From: GCA-2687515 sp963582805
GTDB taxonomy: Bacteria; Pseudomonadota; Alphaproteobacteria; Rhodospirillales; UBA2165
Reading direction: 5' to 3'
Length of the DNA stretch: 5,903 nucleotides
Assembly (NCBI GenBank): GCA_963582805.1
Contig: CAUZTZ010000283.1
Coordinates: forward strand, 1-5,903
Within the stretch, counting starts at the first letter, position 1, and each line of letters starts with the position of its first letter. The position numbers and the translations under genes were made by a program. Of the stretch, positions 1 to 5,620 are shown in pieces. Under the pieces are notes generated by a model. It saw only the letters and a program-made list of their open reading frames with translations, searched no databases and was not told the origin of the DNA.

Positions 1-57
1 CAAATGCGGTCTGATCAGTTCCCATTGTTGATCTGATAACCAAAATAAACGCCTCAT
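1..57 (-). CDS. IS5-family transposase, first 19 codons only
   Basis: Starting from the ATG at 57 on the minus strand, the frame is open to the window edge and reads MRRLFWLSDQQWELIRPHL. This pattern (a short basic start, then L-S-D-x-Q-W and a proline-containing helix end) is characteristic of the N-terminal domain of IS5-family transposases, the family known for DDE catalysis. None of the catalytic residues lie in the window. It is too short to be found by length-based ORF calling and is identified only by its motif. Upstream, a weak GGGAG (67-71 on the plus strand as CTCCC) could serve as the ribosome binding site. The assignment to family is fairly safe; the subgroup is not determined. 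Confidence 0.7.
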   Translation of the reverse strand, partial: MRRLFWLSDQQWELIRPHL

Positions 58-89
58 AATCTGAAACTCCCATTATTAAGTTCCAGACC
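1..89 (-). mobile_element. End of an IS5-family insertion sequence, cut by the window edge
   Basis: The reading here is an IS end with its transposase pointing out of the window. The support is the recognisable N-terminus of an IS5-family transposase starting at 57 and the abrupt end of tcmP just to its right. The right limit is a guess: I place the tip near the minus-strand sequence GGTCTGG (83-89), because tcmP-like coding sequence seems to end just beyond it. The other terminal repeat is not in the window, so neither the inverted repeats nor the target duplication can be checked. The segment is AT-rich, like the tcmP remnant and unlike the chromosomal genes further right. Confidence 0.55.
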
Positions 90-99
90 ATTGAATCAA

Positions 100-459
100 T
101 TAATGGTTAATGAGTTCTGACCCTAGAACGCTAATTTCCCTATCTGCGCTATTATCCTTCAATTTAATCAGAGCTTGTATCCGGTCTTTCCTGCTTTCGA
201 TAAAGAAGTATTGATCAAATGGCTGGTCAGTTTTCAAAGCTATTCGAGCCGATCCATCGATGCTTACCTCGATATCATCTTCCCCAAATAGATCGGCCGC
301 GCTTTGATCTATTGTGCGCTCTCCGGTACCGGCGAACCCATCGATATAGATCAATTCAAAGCCTTGTTTTTTTAAGGCCTGGGTATACGCATTTAGGTAT
401 TTTTCCAGAACGGATAATTTTTGATTTGTCCAATATCCACCATAACGATGACCAGCCAT
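100..459 (-). pseudogene. tcmP: Three-Cys-motif partner protein TcmP, N-terminal remnant
   Basis: The 119-residue product matches the start of TcmP proteins: an opening G-G-Y-W-T-x-x-K-L-x-V-L-E-K-Y-L (about residues 7-22), then Y-I-D-G-F-A-G-T-G (about 38-46), a pattern typical of this family that resembles an SAM-methyltransferase glycine loop. F-F-I-E-S (about 85-89) fits the next core strand. Family members are much longer, so most of the protein is missing. The frame ends at TAA (100-102), right where the IS end begins, which suggests disruption by insertion. The start at 459 is supported by AAGGA (465-469) five bases upstream. TcmP is known as a genomic partner of three-Cys-motif (phage Gp37/Gp68-like, DUF5131) proteins, often in mobile or defence-type DNA; that partner is not in view. 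Its AT-rich composition differs from the neighbours to the right. A short functional protein is possible but unlikely. Confidence 0.75.
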
Positions 460-511
460 AATATTCCTTTAAATAAATGCAACCAATAATGAAAATTATG
501 GATCACATATT

Positions 512-517
512 ATTATA
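512..517 (-). promoter_or_regulatory. Possible -10 box for tcmP
   Basis: A perfect TATAAT lies on the minus strand in the AT-rich spacer, about 53 bases ahead of the tcmP start codon, which would give a leader of roughly 45 bases. No good -35 hexamer sits at 16-18 bases from it; the closest candidate, TTGGCC, is only 13 bases away. An 8-bp inverted repeat, CCAATAAT (483-490) and ATTATTGG (525-532), surrounds the box. In such AT-rich DNA a chance match is quite possible. Confidence 0.3.
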
Positions 518-588
518 AAAGGTAATTATTGGCCAATCCGATTAATACCTCGGCAATTCACGCAATTTTCGTTATCTAAAATTTCTTC

Positions 589-1710
589 TTACCCCCAAAT
601 ATCGCCCGCCACTTCGGTGATGCGGGCGAGCTTGGACCATTGGGTTTCTTCAGGGATCGTTTTCTGGTGCTCGGCAGAAGTGGCGAACCCGCAGCGCGGG
701 CTGAGACCGAGCTGATCCATGGGAATGAAGCGCGCCGCTTCTTGCAGCCGAGATTTCAGAAACGCGGCGCTCTCCACCTCTTCGTCCATGGTCGATACCA
801 GACCGAGGACAACCCTCTTGCCCTTGGGGCAAAGGCTCAAGGGTTCAAAATCGCCGGCCCTCGGGCCTTCATATTCCAACAGATAACAATCGATTTCGAG
901 CTGGTTAAAGAGGGCATCGGCGATGACGTCGTAGCCGGCGTCCGCCTGCCAGTTGGGGTCCGACGAGCGGCACACATGCAGCGCGATACGGAGCCCCGCC
1001 GGTGCCCCCCGGACCACGGCGTTGATCACGTTCATGTAAACATCCAGCAAATCCCGCCAATCGTCGCCGCGTTCGGCCAGCAAGCCGCGGACGCGGGTAT
1101 CGCCGAGCTTGATGATGGCGGTCTCGTCGATCTGCAAATAGGTGCAGCCGGCTTCGAAGAGTGCCTGCATCTCGGCGTGATAGGCGGCGGTGAGATCAGA
1201 CCAGAATGCGTCCAGATCGGGATACACTTCCAAGGAGATATTGGCGCGCCCGGCCCGGTAATGGATGAAGGCGGGGCCCGGCAGGGTGACCTTCCCGGTA
1301 GCCGCCGTGACCGATTTCAGATATTCGAAGGCGGCGACATTGGGCGAGCCTTTCCAGCGTAACGGGCCTGAAACCTTGGGCACCCGGCGCGCCATGCGGT
1401 GGCCGAGATCGTTCGACGCCGACCAACCGCTATCTTCGGACAATTGAATTTCAACGCCGCTTAAGGCTTTGGCGGTAAAACTTTCCGAATAGACCGAGCG
1501 CCGGAACTCGCCGTCGCTGACCGCGCCCAAGCCGATCTCTTCCTGGCGTTTGACGGCGCCGATGATGGCGGCGTCTTCGGCCTTTTGGAGCCCATCTGCG
1601 TCCAGGCTTCCCGCATCGTGCGTCCGGCGCGCCGCCAACAAGGCATCGGGCCGCACCAGGGAGCCGATCTGTTCGGCGCGGAAGGGAAATTGGTTTTGGG
1701 TTTCTGTCAT
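589..1710 (-). CDS. MetE C-terminal-domain protein (cobalamin-independent methionine synthase II family)
   Basis: This 373-residue protein corresponds to the catalytic C-terminal barrel of cobalamin-independent methionine synthase without the N-terminal half of full MetE (about 750 residues). The zinc ligands of the family are all visible: H245 and C247 in L-H-V-C-R, E279 in L-L-E-Y-E, and C340 in S-P-R-C-G-F. The homocysteine-binding counterparts also appear: I-G-S at 15-17, E68 in S-D-G-E-F, and D195 in Q-I-D-E. It is therefore probably an active, zinc-dependent, cytoplasmic methyltransferase acting on a thiol. Stand-alone proteins of this type are often annotated as methionine synthases, but they lack the folate-binding N-terminal half, so another methyl donor or another thiol acceptor is possible. 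The ATG at 1710 gives a natural N-terminus close to the I-G-S motif; only a weak purine stretch (AAGAGAG) precedes it. It diverges from the dioxygenase gene. The AT-rich spacer after its stop has no convincing terminator. Confidence 0.85.
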   Translation of the reverse strand: MTETQNQFPFRAEQIGSLVRPDALLAARRTHDAGSLDADGLQKAEDAAIIGAVKRQEEIGLGAVSDGEFRRSVYSESFTAKALSGVEIQLSEDSGWSASNDLGHRMARRVPKVSGPLRWKGSPNVAAFEYLKSVTAATGKVTLPGPAFIHYRAGRANISLEVYPDLDAFWSDLTAAYHAEMQALFEAGCTYLQIDETAIIKLGDTRVRGLLAERGDDWRDLLDVYMNVINAVVRGAPAGLRIALHVCRSSDPNWQADAGYDVIADALFNQLEIDCYLLEYEGPRAGDFEPLSLCPKGKRVVLGLVSTMDEEVESAAFLKSRLQEAARFIPMDQLGLSPRCGFATSAEHQKTIPEETQWSKLARITEVAGDIWG

Positions 1711-1719
1711 GGCGCTCTC

Positions 1720-1747
1720 TTGCTGCTGGCCGGGATAAGAGGATAAT
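1720..1747 (+). promoter_or_regulatory. Possible sigma70-type promoter of the dioxygenase gene
   Basis: In the 74-base gap between the divergent methyltransferase and dioxygenase genes, TTGCTG (1720-1725) and GATAAT (1742-1747) are separated by 16 bases, a workable -35/-10 arrangement. Transcription would begin near 1754 and leave a leader of about 30 bases containing GGAG at 1771-1774. I found no comparably good pair for the methyltransferase gene on the other strand, although TATTAT (minus strand, overlapping this -10) could serve as its -10. This is a motif match only. Confidence 0.35.
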
Positions 1748-1784
1748 AGGCGGCGAAAAAATTCTATAGCGGAGCAAGCGGGTC

Positions 1785-2579
1785 ATGCCAATGCAGCCCA
1801 GCCTTTTTATCAGCCACGGATCGCCCATGATGCTGGTCCAGGATGGCGAATTGCGGCAATTTCTAGGGAGCCTCGGCGATAGCTTAAACGCCGCCTTTGG
1901 GCGCCCGGATGCTATTCTCATCGCCTCGGCCCATTGGATGACGCCGCGCCCGGTAGTGGGCGCCGCCGCCGCCCTGGAAACCATCCATGATTTTTATGGC
2001 TTCCCCGACGCCATGTATGAATTCACCTACTGCCCGCCCGGCGCGCCCGATTTGGCGGAGCGCGCCGGCGCCGCGCTGGCAGGCGCCGGCATCGAGCCCG
2101 AGCGCGATGCCACGCGCGGCCTCGACCACGGCGCCTGGATGCCGCTGCGTTATATGTACCCGGACGCCGATATTCCGGTGGCGCAGGTGTCCGTGCAGCC
2201 GCATCTGGGCCCGGCCCATCATCTGGCCCTGGGGGCGGCCTTGGAAGCATTGCGCGCCGCCAATATTCTGGTCATCGGGTCCGGCAACCTGACCCACAAT
2301 CTGGGCGAGATGGGACGCGGCCGGGGCGACGATGCGCCGGCTCCGTGGGCGGTGGAATTCGCCGAATGGGTTAAGGCGGCGCTGGATGAAGGCCGCCTGG
2401 CCGAGCTGGTCAATTACTTGCACCATGCGCCGGGCGGCCGCCGCGCCCATCCCACGGACGAGCATTTCCTGCCTTTGTTCCTGGCCATGGGCGCCGGCGG
2501 CGCGGGCGCAGCGGTGGAGCGCATCCACAACAGCTACACCGGCGGCGCCGTCTGCAACGATTGTTACCGGTTCGGATAA
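1785..2579 (+). CDS. LigB-like, DODA-type extradiol ring-opening dioxygenase
   Basis: The 264-residue protein has the length and layout of the class III extradiol dioxygenase family typified by plant DOPA dioxygenase and E. coli YgiD. Probable metal-binding histidines are H11 in I-S-H-G-S-P, H50 in S-A-H-W, and H227 in H-P-T-D-E-H-F-L-P-L. H115 in L-D-H-G-A-W and H171 in G-S-G-N-L-T-H-N-L are further hallmark positions of the active site. The family uses Fe(II) or a similar metal to cleave catechol-type rings with O2; the natural substrate here cannot be read. There is no signal peptide, so it should be cytoplasmic. The start at 1785 follows GGAG (1771-1774) by ten bases; a second in-frame ATG at 1791 (M-Q-P-S) is equally compatible with the family. 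Its last 16 bases overlap the end of the opposing amidohydrolase gene. It is the only plus-strand gene in the window. Confidence 0.9.
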   Translation: MPMQPSLFISHGSPMMLVQDGELRQFLGSLGDSLNAAFGRPDAILIASAHWMTPRPVVGAAAALETIHDFYGFPDAMYEFTYCPPGAPDLAERAGAALAGAGIEPERDATRGLDHGAWMPLRYMYPDADIPVAQVSVQPHLGPAHHLALGAALEALRAANILVIGSGNLTHNLGEMGRGRGDDAPAPWAVEFAEWVKAALDEGRLAELVNYLHHAPGGRRAHPTDEHFLPLFLAMGAGGAGAAVERIHNSYTGGAVCNDCYRFG

Positions 2580-3955
2580 GGCTTATCGCCCGATAGCACC
2601 GTCGCCGCTTCGGCCTCGATCACCGTTCCTTTAAAGAAGTCCGGGTTCATGCGGCCGTGCAGGCGGACCGAATTGGCGAAGGTAAAATCGCCGAAATCTT
2701 CATTGGTGATAAGATCATCATCGACCAGCGCGTGCGCCTCGCCCAAGATGCCCAAGGCATCCTGTACATCCCAATGGCCGATGTCGGAGCCGAACACAGC
2801 TTTGACGCGCGCGCCTTTGCGGAGCAGCTTGTTGTCGAAGGCAACGGCGGTCATGCGGTCATCGGCCTCGCAGCCGAAATAGAAGCTGTGGGTGAACTGA
2901 TCGCGGATATCTTCGCCGCGCCCAATGGCGCAATGGACGAAATCATCGGGCACGTCCGCGTCCGAACCGAGGCGGTTTCGGATGCCGTCGCCCTCAATGC
3001 GCACGCGTTCCGGCGTGACGCCAGGAGTGGCGTAGGCTGCCGCCATTTCGGCCAATAGATCCACGTCGAGGGTGCGCGGGTCCAGAAATTCGCCCATGGC
3101 ATTGGCGTTGCGCCGTTCCCAATGCTCATAGATGTTGTGGTAAAGATTGCAGGCCCAGCCGACGCCGCCTTCCAGAAAGGCGAAGTTCAACTCCGGGAAA
3201 CGCTTGGGAACGCCGCCGAAAAACAGCGAGCGGCAGAAAAACTCGTTGTGGTCGGCAAATGTCGAGATGTGATTGAAGGTGTAGTTGACCCTGGAGGCGT
3301 GCCGGTCGGTGCCCGACGAGCCCCCATGACAGGCGACGGAAACCCCCAAATCCAGGCAGCGTTGCCAGAACGGATCATAATCTTCCAGCGAATCAAGGGC
3401 CAGGGGGATCACCCGGCGGGGCTCATCATCGGTGGGTTTGTGGGCCACATAGCCGTTGATGGTGATGGTCTTGAGCCCTAACTCGCCGGTCACGAACTCC
3501 AGCTCATCGATGGCCTCGGCGGGGCTTTCCACCGGCACGATGGCCGAGACGGTCATGCAATCGGAAAAACCGCCATAGACATCGGCGTTCATCATATTGA
3601 GGGCGCGGCAAAAGGCGCGCCGGCGCTCGCCCTCGTTGATGATGACGGAGAAATCGATGCCCACCGCCTGATTGCGCTCTTTCCTGAGGCTCGGCAGCAT
3701 GGCCATCGCCCGATCGATGGTGATCGGACCCGAGGGCGCCAGCCACCAGCCGCCGGGCGGCACCTGCAGCACCGTCGGCGCGCCCACCTTTTCGGTCCAT
3801 TCTCTGGTCTGATCGGAGCCGACAATCTGGCTCAAATAATCGGGCAGCGCCGCCGACAATTCGACCGCGTGGCCGTCGCCGTCGATTACCGGATGGGCAA
3901 GCCGGGCGCGGATTTCGGCGCCGGCGGCGCCCTTGGGCGCAATGTCGTCCATCAT
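2564..3955 (-). CDS. Amidohydrolase family protein (COG2159/amidohydrolase 2 type)
   Basis: The 463-residue product belongs to the ACMSD-like branch of metal-dependent amidohydrolases. It opens with I-D-G-D-G-H (24-29), the variant of the first metal motif in which D27 and H29 replace H-x-H. H210 in A-C-H-G-G and D391 in F-G-S-D-I-G-H-W supply the later metal positions, and L-E-G-G-V-G-W (261-267) is a familiar family element. Proteins of this group hydrolyse or decarboxylate small organic acids in the cytoplasm; the substrate here is unknown. It lies three bases after the selenoprotein stop, so the two are almost certainly co-transcribed and probably translationally coupled; no clear ribosome binding site precedes the ATG at 3955. 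A second ATG follows immediately (M-M-D-D). The stop lies inside the end of the convergent dioxygenase gene. The family call is strong; the functional link to the selenoprotein is inferred from position. Confidence 0.88.
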   Translation of the reverse strand: MMDDIAPKGAAGAEIRARLAHPVIDGDGHAVELSAALPDYLSQIVGSDQTREWTEKVGAPTVLQVPPGGWWLAPSGPITIDRAMAMLPSLRKERNQAVGIDFSVIINEGERRRAFCRALNMMNADVYGGFSDCMTVSAIVPVESPAEAIDELEFVTGELGLKTITINGYVAHKPTDDEPRRVIPLALDSLEDYDPFWQRCLDLGVSVACHGGSSGTDRHASRVNYTFNHISTFADHNEFFCRSLFFGGVPKRFPELNFAFLEGGVGWACNLYHNIYEHWERRNANAMGEFLDPRTLDVDLLAEMAAAYATPGVTPERVRIEGDGIRNRLGSDADVPDDFVHCAIGRGEDIRDQFTHSFYFGCEADDRMTAVAFDNKLLRKGARVKAVFGSDIGHWDVQDALGILGEAHALVDDDLITNEDFGDFTFANSVRLHGRMNPDFFKGTVIEAEAATVLSGDKPYPNR

Positions 3956-3958
3956 GTT

Positions 3959-5593
3959 CTAGCGCCAATCATCGATGGAAACCGTGGCTCCTTCGGGTAT
4001 TCGTCCATCGACCAGCTTCCAGGCGCCTTGGGTTTCACCGCCGGTGACGACGATGTTAATGTCCTTGGCTTCAAACAGGGTCACCTCTTCGTCGTCGGCG
4101 GCTTTCAGTTTGGCCGCAAACGGCTCGACCCCGGCCTTGGCCATGGGCAGCTGCAACGTCTGCACCCAAAGATCATCCCAATATTCCCGCGCCGGCAAGG
4201 TGCCGTTCTCGGCCAGCCACTGGCTGAGTTTTTCCTTGGTATCGAAGCCCAAATCGGCCAGTTGGCGCGCTGTAATCGGATCGACAATGAGGGTTGGCAC
4301 CCGGTTGTGCTGACAGGCGGCCATGGCGCGCTTGAAATGCTCGGCCCAGTTTTCGCGCGGCCCGAAGCCGGCAATGTTGTAGCGCCCGCCCCAAAACACG
4401 CTGACCACACTATCTTCGGCCTTGAAGCCTTTTTGCACATGCAAAGGCTGCCACGGGCTGCGTTCTTCGGCTTCGGCGAATGTGGCCGAATAATTCATCC
4501 AGTTGCCGAGGGATCCCATATAGGTGTCGCCCGGTTCCGAGCCGCCTTGCAAATTCACGGAGGCCAGATTGTAGGCCCGCCCGATAGCCACGTTGGCGTG
4601 GTTGTGCGGGCCCATTGCGCCGATGGAATCGTTCATGCCGATCTCGGCGCGGATCGGGCCATTGACCACGGAAAAATTTCCAAACGATGTGGTGCTGGAC
4701 GAGCGCGCGGTAACGCCCGAAGCCATATGCGCCAGGATCACCGGCAAATATTCCGGGCGGGCGCCGGCCATGACCGCGTTGACCGCCACTTTTTCGACGG
4801 TGAATTCCCAAAATTCCCGGAACGCAGTGGGGCGCAGGCGGCCAACCACTTCGTCGGGCGCGTGGCTCGTGCCCTTGAGCATGGCCGCCACCCGTTCCTC
4901 GGTGGGCAGCACGATGGGCATGAAGTCGGTCCAGTGATTGTCCTCGAATAATTGGCGGAGGTTATCTTCGCTGTCGGGCTCCAGGAATTTGTCCGCGTTG
5001 CGCTCAAACGACGTGCCGGTCAGATCGTTGTCGTTAAGCGGCGCGGATAACCCTTCGATCAATTCTTGCATGAAGGGCCGATCGTTGATCGGATCGATGC
5101 CCTGGATATAGCCGCGCAAGCCTTCCGCCGTCATACCCACCAGGGGCTGGGGCACATAGGCCTGGCGGGTGGTCGGCATGCCGTTGGCGAGCGCCACAGA
5201 CTGGGCGAGGCGGGCAAAGACATGGGTGTGAACGGCAACCGTGGGCACGCCGGCCCCTTCCAGCGACATGGCGAGCCCCACGACCGTGGGGCTGCAGGTG
5301 CTTCACAATCCGACGCCGAGGATGGCGGCGTCTCCGTCTGCCTCGACGCGTGCGCGCATATCCGGATCATCGACCCAGCTTGCCCTCGGCTTGATCATGC
5401 GGGCATCGACGCCGGGCATGTTTTCGGCGAACCATTGTTGCAACTGGTCCATGAAAACTTCGGAATTATCGAACAGGCAATCGACCAGATAGACCACCTT
5501 GCCGTCCAGGCTTTCCAGCCTTGGCGCCAGGGTCTTGCCGGTAACCATGGGCGGAAAGCCCCTCGGGTCATGTGCTTTGGTTTTGTCGGCCAT
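3959..5593 (-). CDS. UGSC-family selenoprotein with in-frame UGA (Sec97)
   Basis: Two same-frame segments, residues 1-96 and 98-544, are joined by TGA at 5303-5305. Read as selenocysteine, the junction is G-V-G-L-U-S-T-C-S-P-T-V-V-G-L, which matches the signature region of UGSC-family (seleno)proteins, where a Sec or Cys is followed two residues later by Cys. Here the motif is U-S-T-C instead of U-G-S-C, keeping the U-x-x-C spacing of redox centres. The N-terminal domain (about 30-175) has an alternating strand/helix pattern: V-V-Y-L-V-D (33-38), I-L-G-V-G (91-95), then Sec97/Cys100 at the start of a helix. The rest (about 265-544) includes A-V-N-A-V-M-A-G-A-R-P-E-Y (about 267-279) and a G-P-H-N-H region (about 328-332). 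Other cysteines are C39 and C427. There is no signal peptide or membrane segment, so it should be cytoplasmic. The start at 5593 has a strong GGGAGG (5599-5604) five bases upstream. A SECIS-like hairpin follows the TGA. The chemical role is not known to me; thiol/selenol redox work is an inference. A frameshift is not needed, and a TGA point mutation from a Cys codon is the main alternative. Confidence 0.85.
5274..5293 (-). promoter_or_regulatory. Predicted bacterial SECIS hairpin
   Basis: On the coding strand AGCCCCAC-GGTC-GTGGGGCT forms a perfect 8-bp stem with a four-base loop, within the reading frame just after the TGA. Known bacterial SECIS elements lie directly downstream of UGA, with the apical loop about 16-37 bases away and a G among the first two loop bases. 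Here 17 bases separate the UGA from the loop, and the loop starts GG and contains the GU that SelB recognises in the E. coli fdhF element. Unlike fdhF there is no bulged U in the stem, so SelB of this organism would have to tolerate that. The stem codes for S-P-T-V-V-G, so it must satisfy both protein and RNA. Confidence 0.75.
5303..5305 (-). other. Selenocysteine codon (TGA, residue 97)
   Basis: The TGA interrupts an otherwise single open frame running from 5593 to 3959. Homology-like sequence continues on both sides with no change of frame, and a cysteine codon lies three codons later (C100, minus-strand TGC). The SECIS-like hairpin begins nine bases after it. Read as a stop it would end the protein in the middle of a conserved motif. 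Confidence 0.82.
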
Positions 5594-5598
5594 CTGAT

Positions 5599-5604
5599 CC
5601 TCCC
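5599..5604 (-). promoter_or_regulatory. Strong ribosome binding site of the selenoprotein gene
   Basis: GGGAGG on the minus strand lies five bases ahead of the ATG at 5593, inside the 27-base gap after the flavoprotein stop. It fixes the selenoprotein start and argues that the short upstream segment is the real N-terminus and not a chance ORF. It is the clearest Shine-Dalgarno sequence in the window. Confidence 0.75.
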
Positions 5605-5620
5605 GTTATCTATCTAATAT

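Noticed and set aside
540..588. Terminator after the methyltransferase gene
   Set aside because: Only a weak AT-only hairpin (AATTTT/AAAATT) is present; there is no GC-rich stem followed by a T-run.
640..1362. Plus-strand open frame of 240 codons opposite the methyltransferase gene
   Set aside because: The minus strand carries the full MetE-type zinc site, and the plus-strand product shows no family features.
1884..2528. Minus-strand open frame of 214 codons opposite the dioxygenase gene
   Set aside because: It is a mirror of the dioxygenase coding frame, rich in Arg, Gly and Ala as expected for a GC-rich shadow, with no recognisable domain.
2575..2587. GATAAG-G-CTTATC inverted repeat as a terminator
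   Set aside because: The arms are separated by one base, too little for a loop, and no T-run follows on either strand.
3869..4951. Long plus-strand open frame of 360 codons opposite the selenoprotein gene
   Set aside because: It is an antisense shadow of GC-rich coding sequence: the product has no recognisable domain, while the minus strand encodes a conserved protein with a matching operon layout.
5281..5305. Frameshift or separate second gene starting at GTG 5281
   Set aside because: The upstream and downstream segments are already in the same frame, the GTG lies inside the conserved motif region, and no ribosome binding site precedes it. Recoding of TGA explains the data more simply.
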